Shown here one piece after another: positions 1 through 5,545 of a stretch of 6,280 bases of DNA. Source of the DNA: Lachnospiraceae bacterium (lineage in GTDB: Bacteria > Bacillota_A > Clostridia > Lachnospirales > Lachnospiraceae); contig JAFWXB010000201.1 of assembly GCA_017523185.1 (NCBI GenBank), positions 1-6,280 on the forward strand, given 5' to 3'. The notes under the pieces are model-generated. The model had not been told where the DNA came from. It was given only the letters and a program-made list of their open reading frames with translations, and made no database searches. A program made the translations under genes and the position numbers. Positions within the stretch are counted from its first letter, which is position 1. Each line of letters starts with the position of its first letter.

Positions 1-1642
1 CATATACAGGTTTCATTGTTCTTGGGTCTAAGCCTGTGTAATACATACAAGTAGAAATGGTAGAAGGTGTTGGATAAAAATCCTGCACTTGTTCCGGCAT
101 ATATCCCAAATCACGCAAATATTCGGCAAGTTCAATCGCTTCTTTTAATGTAGAACCCGGATGCGAAGACATCAAATAAGGAACTAAATATTGCTCTTTA
201 TTTATTTTTTTATTCATATCTTTGTATGCTGATACAAACTTATTATAAACTTCTACGGATGGCTTTCCAAGTTTCTCTAATACGGCATTAGAAATGTGTT
301 CCGGTGCGACTTTTAATTGTCCACTTACATGATGTTCACATAATTCTCGCAAAAAGGAACGGTCTTTGTCATACATCAAATAATCAAAACGAATACCGGA
401 ACGAATAAATACTTTTTTTACTCTTGGGAGCTCACGCAATTTTCGCAATAATTGAATATAATCATTGTGGTCAACCTCTAAATTTTTACAAGCTGTTGGA
501 AAAAGACATTGTTTTGTGGTACAAGCACCTTTTGTCAGTTGTTTTTTACAAGCAGGAGCTCGAAAGTTTGCCGTAGGCCCACCGACATCATGGATATAGC
601 CTTTAAAATCAGCCTCTTGTGTCATTTGCTTTGCTTCTTCTATAATCGAATCATGGCTTCGTGTTTGAATAATACGACCTTGATGAAAGGTTAAAGCACA
701 AAAATTACATCCACCAAAACAGCCTCTATTGCTTACAAGGGAAAATTTCACTTCACGAATTGCAGGAACACCACCTGCTGCTTCATAAGACGGATGATAA
801 TTTCGCATATATGGCAATGCATATACTGTATCCATTTCTTCTTGTGACAATGGTTTTTGAGGTGGATTTTGTACTACATAATCATTTCCATATGTTTCAA
901 CCAGACGTTTCCCTGAAAATGGGTCTGTATTACAATATTGTATATAAAAACTTTCAGCAAATTTGCGTTTATCTTCTTTGATTTCATCAAAGGTTGGAAG
1001 CCAAAGTGCATCATAAATGTTGTCTTTTTCTCTTGTTTTATAAACAGTTCCATCAATAAACGTAATATCTTTTATATCAATTCCCGAATGTAAGGCATCT
1101 GCAATTTCTACAATGCTTCGTTCTCCCATGCCATAAGAAATCAAATCTGCTCCCGAATCAAGCAAAATGGAGCGTTTTAATTTATTCGACCAGTAATCGT
1201 AATGCCCTAATCTTCGTAAACTGGCTTCAATTCCACCAATAATAATCGGTGTTTTTTTATAGGTATGACGAATCAGATTGCAATACACAACGGTTGCATA
1301 GTCAGGACGTTTTCCCATAATGCCACCGGCAGTAAACGAATCTGTTTCACGACGTTTTTTTGATACAGAATAATGATTTACCATAGAATCCATATTTCCA
1401 CCGGAAACAAGAAATGCAAGTCTTGGTGTTCCAAGAATGGAAATAGAGCTATCGTCTTTCCAATCCGGTTGTGAAATAATTCCAACAGAATAACCATGTG
1501 ATTCTAATATTCTGGAAATAATGGCATGTCCAAAAGAAGGATGGTCGACATATGCATCTCCAATAACATAAATAAAATCAAATTGTTGTATTCCACGTGC
1601 TATCATATCCTCTTTTGAAATTGGTAAATAACCTTTGTACAT
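1..1642 (-). CDS. ygiQ: YgiQ family radical SAM protein (C-terminal end cut by window edge)
   Basis: The frame is open from an ATG at 1642-1640 to the left edge, giving 547 whole codons and no stop. The start is set by AGGAG at 1649-1653, 6 nt upstream. The first ~300 residues match the YgiQ N-terminal region (e.g. [20 protein letters not shown] near residue 25 and the [13 protein letters not shown] region). The radical SAM CxxxCxxC motif is GCFGGCNFC, with cysteines at 308, 312 and 315, which would bind the 4Fe-4S cluster and SAM. It is followed by the family signature [14 protein letters not shown] and a run of further cysteines ([23 protein letters not shown]). Full-length YgiQ proteins usually exceed 600 residues, so the C-terminal DUF3362-like tail lies outside the window. 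The family is conserved, but its substrate is not established. The enzyme is presumably cytosolic and oxygen sensitive. Family assignment is firm; reaction unknown. Confidence 0.95.
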   Translation of the reverse strand, partial: MYKGYLPISKEDMIARGIQQFDFIYVIGDAYVDHPSFGHAIISRILESHGYSVGIISQPDWKDDSSISILGTPRLAFLVSGGNMDSMVNHYSVSKKRRETDSFTAGGIMGKRPDYATVVYCNLIRHTYKKTPIIIGGIEASLRRLGHYDYWSNKLKRSILLDSGADLISYGMGERSIVEIADALHSGIDIKDITFIDGTVYKTREKDNIYDALWLPTFDEIKEDKRKFAESFYIQYCNTDPFSGKRLVETYGNDYVVQNPPQKPLSQEEMDTVYALPYMRNYHPSYEAAGGVPAIREVKFSLVSNRGCFGGCNFCALTFHQGRIIQTRSHDSIIEEAKQMTQEADFKGYIHDVGGPTANFRAPACKKQLTKGACTTKQCLFPTACKNLEVDHNDYIQLLRKLRELPRVKKVFIRSGIRFDYLMYDKDRSFLRELCEHHVSGQLKVAPEHISNAVLEKLGKPSVEVYNKFVSAYKDMNKKINKEQYLVPYLMSSHPGSTLKEAIELAEYLRDLGYMPEQVQDFYPTPSTISTCMYYTGLDPRTMKPVY

Positions 1643-1652
1643 ACAATTCTCC

Positions 1653-1668
1653 TAATATTATAATATTA
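1653..1668. repeat. 16-bp perfect AT palindrome next to the ygiQ ribosome site
   Basis: TAATATTATAATATTA is identical to its reverse complement and is also a tandem pair of TAATATTA. It touches the first base of the ygiQ Shine-Dalgarno sequence. Placed there it could be an operator or weakly occlude the ribosome site, but an all-AT palindrome of this length can arise by chance in such DNA. Confidence 0.4.
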
Positions 1669-1725
1669 TCCGTTGTAAAGCTACGAGTTTACCAAGAATT
1701 TATATAAAAACAATATGTAAATACA

Positions 1726-1754
1726 TAGAATTTTATGCAGAATAAAAAATTCTA
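1726..1754. repeat. Inverted repeat in the ygiQ leader region
   Basis: TAGAATTTT (1726-1734) and AAAATTCTA (1746-1754) form a perfect 9-bp stem around an 11-nt loop. On the minus strand it would lie in the untranslated leader of ygiQ. No T-run follows on that strand, so it is not a convincing terminator there. A second, smaller stem (TTG-G-TAAA with TTTA-CAA, about 1674-1696) lies closer to the gene. No known riboswitch class is recognised. Confidence 0.4.
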
Positions 1755-1826
1755 AGACTTTTTTATATAGTAATCTATTCTTCTATAAAAGTTTTGCAGT
1801 TTACAACCGATTTTCAATCATGTTCC

Positions 1827-1855
1827 ATGATATATATTTTCCATGAAAAAATCAA
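1827..1855 (-). promoter_or_regulatory. Candidate sigma-A promoter for ygiQ
   Basis: On the minus strand, TTGATT (1855-1850) and TATCAT (1832-1827) are separated by exactly 17 bp. The -10 matches TATAAT at 5 of 6 positions and the -35 matches at 4 of 6. Transcription would begin near 1820, leaving a leader of about 180 nt before the ygiQ start. Two direct copies of TTCCATGA (plus-strand reading, 1823-1830 and 1839-1846) overlap the -10 and spacer, and ATCATG-TTC-CATGAT (1817-1831) lies at the start site. These could be protein-binding sites, but they are short. Confidence 0.5.
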
Positions 1856-1864
1856 GTAACAATC

Positions 1865-1930
1865 CTATGTAAAACAGAATTTCCAAATTCTTTTTATAGT
1901 GTATTTGTTTTCTTTATGGTTTAAATCCAT
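1865..1930 (-). CDS. Possible 21-residue small protein between rsuA and ygiQ
   Basis: An ATG at 1930-1928 is preceded by AAAAGGAG, with 5 nt between GGAG (1936-1939) and the start. It opens 21 codons ending in TAG at 1867-1865. The peptide begins MDLNHKENKY and ends IKRIWKFCFT: a charged N-terminal half and a basic, aromatic C-terminal end. It matches nothing recognised. The Shine-Dalgarno sequence is the main support; the shortness and the overlap of its start with an inverted repeat argue for caution. It could be a small expressed peptide, a remnant of a lost gene or chance. Confidence 0.3.
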   Translation of the reverse strand: MDLNHKENKYTIKRIWKFCFT

Positions 1931-1933
1931 AAA
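1913..1933. repeat. 21-bp inverted repeat over the start of the small ORF
   Basis: TTTATGG (1913-1919) and CCATAAA (1927-1933) are perfect arms. Inner TTA/AAT pairing leaves only one mismatched pair across the 21 bp. It overlaps the ATG of the 21-codon ORF, so in RNA it would fold over that start codon. No T-run follows on either strand. Confidence 0.45.
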
Positions 1934-1963
1934 AGCTCCTTTTACAAACAACAATTGTATTTG

Positions 1964-1979
1964 TATGATAATTATCATA
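1964..1979. repeat. 16-bp perfect palindrome downstream of rsuA
   Basis: TATGATAATTATCATA is self-complementary and lies 11 bp past the rsuA stop codon. The TGATAAT/ATTATCA halves resemble the half-sites of Fur/PerR-type boxes, but they overlap here instead of being spaced by one base, so no regulator is assigned. It is not a terminator: there is no GC and no loop. No other clear rsuA terminator was found in the gap. Confidence 0.4.
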
Positions 1980-1989
1980 ATAAAAATAT

Positions 1990-2721
1990 TTATTGTAATT
2001 GTTGTATTTCTTCTAATGACAATTTTCGATACTCTCCTACTTCTAAATCACCTAAAGTCAGATTTCCCATAGAAATACGTTTTAAATATAAAACCGTACA
2101 ACCAACTGCTAAAAACATACGTTTCACTTGATGAAAACGTCCTTCTGATATTGTAAGTTCGGATGTGTATTTTTCTTTTTCTGTATTTTGTGAAGATTGT
2201 ACTTTTTTGGGTGGAAAGATGGTTAATTTTGCTGGTAATGTTAATTTGTCATCTCCAATGTCTACACCTTTTTCAAATAATGCAATTGCTTCTTTTGGTA
2301 CTTCTTTATCTAAAATTGCAAAATATGTTTTTTCTACATGATGTGTCGGACTTAATAAATGATGTGTCAATGCTCCATCATTTGTAAGAAGAAGTAAGCC
2401 TTCCGTATCCAAATCCAATCTTCCCACAGGTGCAATATCTTTTTCTATCGTTTTTGGAAAATAATCCATAACAGTTTTATGTAAATTGTCCTGTTTTGCT
2501 GTTACGCAACCTGAGGGTTTATGGAACAAATAGTAGACATATTTTTCATAAATGACTTTTTCTCCTTTGCAGCAGATGATATCTTTTGTTTCATCTATTT
2601 TTACATCAGGTTTTGATACAATATTTCCATTTACGGTAACAAATTTCTTTTTTATATAATTTTTTACTTCACTACGAGTTCCAAGACCACAATCAGCAAG
2701 ATATTTATCAATTCGAAGCAT
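1990..2721 (-). CDS. rsuA: 16S rRNA pseudouridine(516) synthase RsuA-type
   Basis: This 243-residue protein has the RsuA/RluB/RluE/RluF architecture. An N-terminal S4 RNA-binding domain (residues 2-45, RIDKYLADCGLGTRSEV...VTVNG) is followed by the catalytic domain. The catalytic loop is VGRLDLDTEGLLLLTNDG (99-116), with D103 of the GRLD motif as the expected nucleophile; E. coli RsuA uses D102. GRFHQVKRMF (194-203) is the RsuA-type form of the C-terminal motif, whereas RluB proteins have NREVRRM there. This favours isomerising U516 of 16S rRNA over a 23S target. Length is typical of the family. The start at 2721-2719 has GGAG at 2730-2733 with an 8-nt spacer. The gene appears monocistronic, with its own promoter at 2822-2850. 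Exact rRNA target is inferred from motifs. Confidence 0.93.
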   Translation of the reverse strand: MLRIDKYLADCGLGTRSEVKNYIKKKFVTVNGNIVSKPDVKIDETKDIICCKGEKVIYEKYVYYLFHKPSGCVTAKQDNLHKTVMDYFPKTIEKDIAPVGRLDLDTEGLLLLTNDGALTHHLLSPTHHVEKTYFAILDKEVPKEAIALFEKGVDIGDDKLTLPAKLTIFPPKKVQSSQNTEKEKYTSELTISEGRFHQVKRMFLAVGCTVLYLKRISMGNLTLGDLEVGEYRKLSLEEIQQLQ

Positions 2722-2765
2722 TTTTATTACTCCATTTCCTTATTAGTTTTATTTTGGATATATTT

Positions 2766-2805
2766 AAGCGAAAATGCACAGAACATTTATCTATGCATTT
2801 CGCTT
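2766..2805 (-). promoter_or_regulatory. Hairpin in the rsuA 5' leader
   Basis: AAGCGAAAATGCA (2766-2778) and TGCATTTCGCTT (2794-2805) pair along 12 bp with one bulged A, around a 15-nt loop. The stem includes four G-C pairs, unusual for this AT-rich gap. It starts about 10 nt into the transcript predicted from the promoter at 2822-2850 and ends some 45 nt before the rsuA start. No T-run follows on either strand, so a terminator is unlikely. A role in leader stability, protein binding or feedback control is possible. No known riboswitch is recognised. Confidence 0.6.
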
Positions 2806-2821
2806 CGTATAATATAAATAG

Positions 2822-2850
2822 AGTATAGAAAGTTTATGAATAAAAATCAA
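2822..2850 (-). promoter_or_regulatory. Sigma-A promoter for rsuA
   Basis: On the minus strand, TTGATT (2850-2845) and TATACT (2827-2822) are separated by exactly 17 bp. The -10 matches consensus at 5 of 6 positions. The predicted start is near 2815, giving a leader of about 95 nt before the rsuA ATG. It lies in the 217-bp gap downstream of the replication-like gene, so rsuA need not depend on read-through from it. Confidence 0.65.
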
Positions 2851-2938
2851 GATAAACCTTCTTTTAAAACAATATAACTTTTTTCAATTTTTGCTACTTA
2901 ATTATCATTATTATAATAGTTTAGTTTTTAATATTAGA

Positions 2939-3577
2939 CTATATATTGTTATTTTCTTCATTGAATGATTCTGTAGACGATATTTCACAATATGTAAGGG
3001 TTGCATTATTATTTTGTCCAAGCATTTCTCTAAAAAATTGGTTTTGTTCTGTATCTTTACCATTATCTGCCCATACAGTTTGTGTAATTATATTTTTATT
3101 CTGTAAGTTAGTTGTAAATATATTTAAGTAATCTTCTATTCCACCACGATTATATTTTGGATTATACTTCCATTCACCTTTTCCAATATATAATGGGTTT
3201 ATTTGATAAAAACCACGTTTTACCCTATAAAGAGCTCCACATTTACAAAGAACTTTTAATCCTTTCATAAGGCTATCTTTAGATTTCCAGCCCATATCTT
3301 GGCAAATTTTATCCCCATAAAGCATTATATTTACTAATTGTGTATTTCTTAAATCAGATTTATTACAATAAGACATATAAGTAGCCAGATTAATAAATAA
3401 TAATTTATATGCTTTTGGAATTTGATTATTATCTTTCCAAATAGGCGTATATAATTTGATATAATCAGGTTCTGTTAATTTTTCTCTTTTCTTTGTAGAT
3501 TCTATAATATTGATGCGTTCATTTCCGTTTTCATCTATTTTAGTTTCTACTCTAGTATAAGATTCAATAGTTGCCAT
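2939..3577 (-). CDS. RepL-like winged-helix replication initiator or regulator
   Basis: This 212-residue protein resembles Firmicute plasmid replication proteins of the RepL type in layout. A charged N-terminus (1-40) precedes a helical region (KAYKLLFINLATYMSYCN, about 55-72). A helix-turn-helix stretch follows (TQLVNIMLYGDKICQDMGWK and DSLMKGLKVLCKCGAL, about 79-116). A beta-wing then runs into YRVKRGFYQINPLYIGKGEW (about 117-136); RepL proteins carry a comparable '...KRKTGVLMLNPELLMRG' segment from memory. The C-terminal third is Asn/Thr-rich and probably disordered. An ATG 15 nt further upstream (3592) has no ribosome site of its own. GGAG at 3587-3590 sits 9 nt before the ATG at 3577, so that start is preferred. 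In a plasmid, RepL binds the origin and starts replication; here the gene may belong to an integrated element. Assignment is by pattern and remembered similarity only. Another wHTH DNA-binding role is possible. Confidence 0.55.
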   Translation of the reverse strand: MATIESYTRVETKIDENGNERINIIESTKKREKLTEPDYIKLYTPIWKDNNQIPKAYKLLFINLATYMSYCNKSDLRNTQLVNIMLYGDKICQDMGWKSKDSLMKGLKVLCKCGALYRVKRGFYQINPLYIGKGEWKYNPKYNRGGIEDYLNIFTTNLQNKNIITQTVWADNGKDTEQNQFFREMLGQNNNATLTYCEISSTESFNEENNNI

Positions 3578-3636
3578 ATTATTATTCTCCATTCTTAATT
3601 AAGAAAATAAAATAAGAGAGATTCCTTTATTTATAA

Positions 3637-3676
3637 TAGTTTCCCATTAAGAAACTAGAATATAAGGATAGTTTCG
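3637..3676. repeat. GAAACTA repeats at the rep-like promoter
   Basis: TAGTTTC (3637-3643) and GAAACTA (3651-3657) form a 7-bp inverted repeat with a 7-nt spacer over the predicted transcription start. A third copy, ATAGTTTC, at 3669-3676 lies in the promoter spacer, in direct orientation to the first. Three copies of a heptamer within 40 bp at a promoter suggest an operator, and the encoded DNA-binding protein is the obvious candidate ligand. They are too few and too short to call iterons. Confidence 0.5.
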
Positions 3677-3687
3677 GTAGAATACAA
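3659..3687 (-). promoter_or_regulatory. Sigma-A promoter for the RepL-like gene
   Basis: On the minus strand, TTGTAT (3687-3682) and TATATT (3664-3659) are separated by 17 bp. The start would fall near 3652, about 75 nt before the ATG at 3577. The promoter sits in the 139-bp gap downstream of the 109-residue gene and is interleaved with the GAAACTA repeats. Confidence 0.55.
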
Positions 3688-3716
3688 TTCATTGTTTTCT
3701 ATCTATTTTTCTTATT

Positions 3717-4046
3717 TTAATTCTCTAAAAATTCAATAATTCGTATATCATCTGCAATTCCCCACAATTCTGTGTTTATAGAATCTATAGGTTTAAAGAA
3801 AATATTTAGATTAATAAATTCTACCAAAATTATAATATCTTCATTATCTATATAATTATTTAATTGATTTTCTGTTAATAAAAGTGTAGGATATAACACT
3901 TTTATATAATACATCTGAAATGATTCTGTATTTGAAACAATGTATATATTGTCTGGTTCTTTTGTTTTAACATTAATAGAACTTATACCATGTAGCTTAT
4001 ATACAGTTTCTGTTTCTACTACATAAAAAGATGACATTTCCAGCAT
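3717..4046 (-). CDS. Hypothetical protein, 109 residues, unrecognised
   Basis: This is an acidic protein with no recognised family. The start at 4046-4044 is well supported by AAGGAG at 4052-4057 with a 5-nt spacer. The sequence alternates short hydrophobic strands (NIYIVSNT near 33, MYYIKVLYPTLLL near 45, IIILVEFINLNIFF near 71) with polar turns and ends in DDIRIIEFLEN. That suggests a small soluble alpha/beta fold; no stretch is long and uniform enough to be a clear membrane helix, and no signal peptide is seen. It lies upstream of the RepL-like gene on the same strand, but that gene has its own promoter. No convincing promoter of its own was found in the long upstream gap. A quite ordinary accessory-gene product is likely. 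Confidence 0.7.
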   Translation of the reverse strand: MLEMSSFYVVETETVYKLHGISSINVKTKEPDNIYIVSNTESFQMYYIKVLYPTLLLTENQLNNYIDNEDIIILVEFINLNIFFKPIDSINTELWGIADDIRIIEFLEN

Positions 4047-4071
4047 ATAATCTCCTTTTTTATATTTTTAT

Positions 4072-4110
4072 TTATAAAATATTAATTGGTGGACTTCGAA
4101 TTGACTTCAT
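4072..4110 (-). CDS. Possible 12-residue leader peptide
   Basis: The ATG at 4110-4108 has AGGAAG 7 nt upstream (4118-4123). It encodes MKSIRSPPINIL followed by TAA at 4074-4072. The ORF ends 26 nt before the start of the 109-residue gene on the same strand, a position suited to a leader peptide. The support is only the ribosome site and the location. A remnant or chance is as likely. Confidence 0.25.
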   Translation of the reverse strand: MKSIRSPPINIL

Positions 4111-4140
4111 AGTATTTCTTCCTAAACATTATTTTAACAT

Positions 4141-4157
4141 TTCTTATTAAATAAGAA
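4141..4157. repeat. 17-bp perfect inverted repeat
   Basis: TTCTTATT (4141-4148), a central A, and AATAAGAA (4150-4157) form a perfect palindrome upstream of the 109-residue gene. It could be an operator or a weak AU hairpin. No promoter elements with good spacing could be placed around it. Confidence 0.35.
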
Positions 4158-4335
4158 TTGTCTTATTTTCTCTTTTTTATAAAACTTTTAAGCTTTATAC
4201 TATTAATATCAACACGTAGTAAATATGGTATGTCTTTATTTTTCTTATAGCATAATGTAATATGGAACGTCTTTCACTTTTTAAAATAATATACATCATA
4301 ATTAAATTTTATATAAAATCACTTTTTCTGTAATA

Positions 4336-4398
4336 TTAAGAAATCATTATTAATATTGTCAGTACCAATAAACTTGCTATAAACTTCTTAAATCTCAT
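4336..4398 (-). CDS. Small 20-residue signal-peptide-like hydrophobic peptide
   Basis: The ATG at 4398-4396 has an AAAGGAAG ribosome site (4407-4414) with an 8-nt spacer, among the better sites in the window. The peptide starts MRFKKFIAS and continues LLVLTILIMIS before TAA at 4338-4336. A basic n-region followed by an unbroken hydrophobic core is what a signal peptide or a one-helix membrane peptide looks like. The frame beyond the stop runs only eight codons (YYRKSDFI) before another stop, so no mature secreted domain follows. It is either a genuine membrane micropeptide or the leftover start of a decayed secreted-protein gene. It lies 39 nt past the terminator at 4437-4470, so it would need a promoter in that interval; none is clear. 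Confidence 0.4.
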   Translation of the reverse strand: MRFKKFIASLLVLTILIMIS

Positions 4399-4436
4399 TT
4401 TATATACTTCCTTTCTTTCTATTTTTTAACCAATAA

Positions 4437-4470
4437 AAAAATAGTTACCACAAATGTAGTAACTATTTTT
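4437..4470 (-). terminator. Strong bidirectional intrinsic terminator
   Basis: AAAAATAGTTAC (4437-4448) and GTAACTATTTTT (4459-4470) form a perfect 12-bp stem around a 10-nt loop. On the minus strand the stem runs straight into seven Ts, ideal for ending transcripts from the 274-residue gene about 150 nt upstream. On the plus strand it ends in TTTTTCTTT and could also work, but no plus-strand gene needs it there. Confidence 0.85.
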
Positions 4471-4495
4471 CTTTCAACAATATTCTATTTACTAA

Positions 4496-4521
4496 AATGT
4501 ATTAATACATTCAAGTGTATT
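4496..4521. repeat. Overlapping short inverted repeats
   Basis: AATGTATTAATACATT (4496-4511) is a perfect 16-bp palindrome. Its right half also pairs differently: AATACA (4504-4509) with TGTATT (4516-4521) around a 6-nt loop. The two alternative pairings share sequence. They lie in the 3' region of the 274-residue gene's transcript, just ahead of the terminator. Function unknown. Confidence 0.35.
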
Positions 4522-4622
4522 GGCTTCAAATTTTGTTTATTCATTAATTATCACTTAATAATTCTATTGCTTCATTTATTTCCTGCTTTGTAAAACTATC
4601 TCTTTCACATGTTTTAATTATT

Positions 4623-5447
4623 TTATCCTAACTTCTTATTCCCATCTGTAAATAGGTCTCTATATTTGACATACACATCTGCACATGTATATTTGGCATA
4701 TACATTTTTTAATTTTAGTAATTGTGCAAAATATTTATTTAAATTACATTCATTACAAATATCTTTTATTATATCAGATATTGTAATTCTATTATCGCTA
4801 TTTAATATTTTAAATAACTCATTTTCCTTTTTCTTAAAAATGTCATCTGATAATCTCATATCTCTATATAAGTATTTTATTAATTGCTTCATATAGCTGA
4901 GATGAAACTGTTGAGGTAACCATCTATGTTTACATCTAAATAAATCTGTCATCTTGTTTACCAAACCTGTAATTCCTACTATCATAGAAAATTTCTTTTT
5001 TCCTTTTTTACATACATAATCTATAAAATCGGCATCTGTCTTTATTTTATCTTTATTATTTATTGTTGCATAAACTTCTCTTAAGTATTCTTTTTGTTTT
5101 GATGAAGTTAAATCTAATATTTCTTCTTGTGGTATTTTAATCTTTATCTTTATTATTTTCTCATCTTTAGATAATTTTTTATTTAAAATGTTATAAGCAT
5201 TTTCTCTATAACAAAGAATACCAGTTCCAAACATACTTTTAATTATTTTGTATTTACTAGGTTGTGCAACTTCTAAATTAAGTGTAGGATTATCTGATAT
5301 GGATATAACAGTAAGTAATGTAAAATTCTTTTCATTTGCTCTTTTCATAATGTACTCCTCTCTATCTGATAAGTACATTATATCATTTTTATTTAGTTCC
5401 TGTAATCCTTTTATTATTTTATGTAAAATATCTTCTGTATTTGTCAT
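4623..5447 (-). CDS. Hypothetical protein, 274 residues, unrecognised
   Basis: The protein is Lys/Ile-rich and matches no family I recognise. An ATG 54 nt further upstream (5501) is in frame but has no ribosome site and lies upstream of the predicted transcription start. The ATG at 5447 has AGGAG (5456-5460) with an 8-nt spacer, so the start MTNTEDILHK is chosen. Visible parts are an N-terminal helical segment (4-45), a hydrophobic/strand region (FTLLTVISISDNPTLNLEV, 42-60), a basic stretch (about 90-105, KIIKIKIKI), a CKKGKKK patch (146-152), a FRCKHRW patch (170-176) and a helical, charged C-terminal third with CNEC at 231-234. The basic patches could suggest nucleic-acid contact, but this is weak. 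No signal peptide or membrane helix is seen. The gene has its own promoter with an overlapping inverted repeat. A one-base shift near its stop would add 27 residues, so the C-terminus may be broken. Confidence 0.75.
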   Translation of the reverse strand: MTNTEDILHKIIKGLQELNKNDIMYLSDREEYIMKRANEKNFTLLTVISISDNPTLNLEVAQPSKYKIIKSMFGTGILCYRENAYNILNKKLSKDEKIIKIKIKIPQEEILDLTSSKQKEYLREVYATINNKDKIKTDADFIDYVCKKGKKKFSMIVGITGLVNKMTDLFRCKHRWLPQQFHLSYMKQLIKYLYRDMRLSDDIFKKKENELFKILNSDNRITISDIIKDICNECNLNKYFAQLLKLKNVYAKYTCADVYVKYRDLFTDGNKKLG

Positions 5448-5464
5448 CCCATTTTCTCCTATAT

Positions 5465-5496
5465 AATGCTTTTTAATTATTACATTAAAAAGCATT
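5465..5496. promoter_or_regulatory. 32-bp inverted repeat, candidate operator
   Basis: AATGCTTTTTAAT (5465-5477) and ATTAAAAAGCATT (5484-5496) are perfect 13-bp arms around 6 bp. The predicted -10 box (5479-5484) lies in the centre, so a dimeric repressor bound to the arms would block the promoter. Because transcription would start within the left arm (near 5472), the full hairpin would not form in RNA made from this promoter. A DNA operator is therefore the better reading. If transcription came from further upstream, the same sequence would fold just 4 nt before the ribosome site. Confidence 0.65.
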
Positions 5497-5508
5497 TGCA
5501 AATGTAAA
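5479..5508 (-). promoter_or_regulatory. Sigma-A promoter for the 274-residue gene
   Basis: On the minus strand, TTTACA (5508-5503) and TGTAAT (5484-5479) are separated by 18 bp, each matching consensus at 5 of 6 positions. The -35 overlaps the outer end of the preceding terminator stem. The predicted start near 5472 leaves a short leader of about 25 nt, enough for the AGGAG site. Confidence 0.6.
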
Positions 5509-5544
5509 AAGAGAACAACTTATGTTGTCCTCTCTTTTTATTTC
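5501..5544. repeat. Direct repeat, copy 1 (terminator-bearing, 44 bp)
   Basis: From AATGTAAAAAGAGAACAACT onward this segment is identical to 6061-6103 except for one extra C near the end of the stem. The first 33 bp are identical without gaps. Both copies contain the TGTAAA that forms a TTTACA -35 on the minus strand. Confidence 0.95.
5506..5539 (-). terminator. Bidirectional terminator, repeat copy 1
   Basis: The left arm AAAAAGAGAACAAC (5506-5519) pairs with the right arm starting GTTGTCCTCT (5524-5539) around a TTAT loop, with an A/C mismatch and one extra C. T-runs follow in both directions. On the minus strand it begins 6 nt past the stop of the 84-residue gene and is its evident terminator. 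The same sequence recurs at 6066-6097. Confidence 0.85.
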
Positions 5545-5545
5545 G

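Larger units (their letters stand above)
4047..4622. other. Very AT-rich 576-bp gap between two hypothetical genes
   Basis: This stretch lacks any long gene on either strand. On the minus strand it contains, in transcription order, a 27-codon startless frame just after the 274-residue gene, two short inverted repeats near 4496-4521, a strong two-way terminator (4437-4470), a 20-codon ORF with a good ribosome site (4336-4398), a 17-bp palindrome (4141-4157) and a 12-codon ORF with a ribosome site (4072-4110). The scatter of very short frames suggests decayed gene remnants or several small peptides. No RNA gene is recognised. Confidence 0.6.

Noticed and set aside
509..981. Two plus-strand open frames of 61 and 73 codons inside the ygiQ gene
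   Set aside because: They lie antisense to strongly conserved radical SAM sequence, including the CxxxCxxC motif. They have no sensible composition or ribosome sites.
874..1056. A 60-codon minus-strand frame within ygiQ
   Set aside because: It is out of frame with the clearly coding ygiQ frame covering the same bases.
1964..1979. A Fur or PerR box
   Set aside because: Half-sites resemble the motif, but the 7-1-7 spacing is absent and the site follows the end of rsuA and has no iron-related gene nearby.
2163..2387. A plus-strand frame of 74 codons inside rsuA
   Set aside because: Antisense shadow of the catalytic region of rsuA; Leu/Phe-rich as expected from reading AT-rich coding DNA backwards.
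2946..3131. A plus-strand frame of 61 codons within the RepL-like gene
   Set aside because: Antisense to the coding frame, with no ribosome site.
3578..3592. An upstream ATG extending the RepL-like protein by 5 residues
   Set aside because: No ribosome site before it, while GGAG inside this stretch is correctly spaced for the ATG at 3577.
4195..4299. A 34-codon minus-strand ORF (starting MMYIILKSERR)
   Set aside because: No ribosome site and no recognisable content; could be a remnant but cannot be supported.
4485..4544. A 19-codon ORF overlapping the end of the startless frame (TAATG)
   Set aside because: Only a weak ribosome site and no recognisable features; half of it lies in inverted repeats.
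4666..5466. Two plus-strand frames of 72-76 codons within the 274-residue gene
   Set aside because: Antisense shadows. The hydrophobic composition is an artefact of the Lys/Ile-rich opposite strand.
5448..5501. An upstream ATG extending the 274-residue protein by 18 residues
   Set aside because: No ribosome site; the bases hold the promoter -10 and inverted repeat instead, and AGGAG fits the ATG at 5447.
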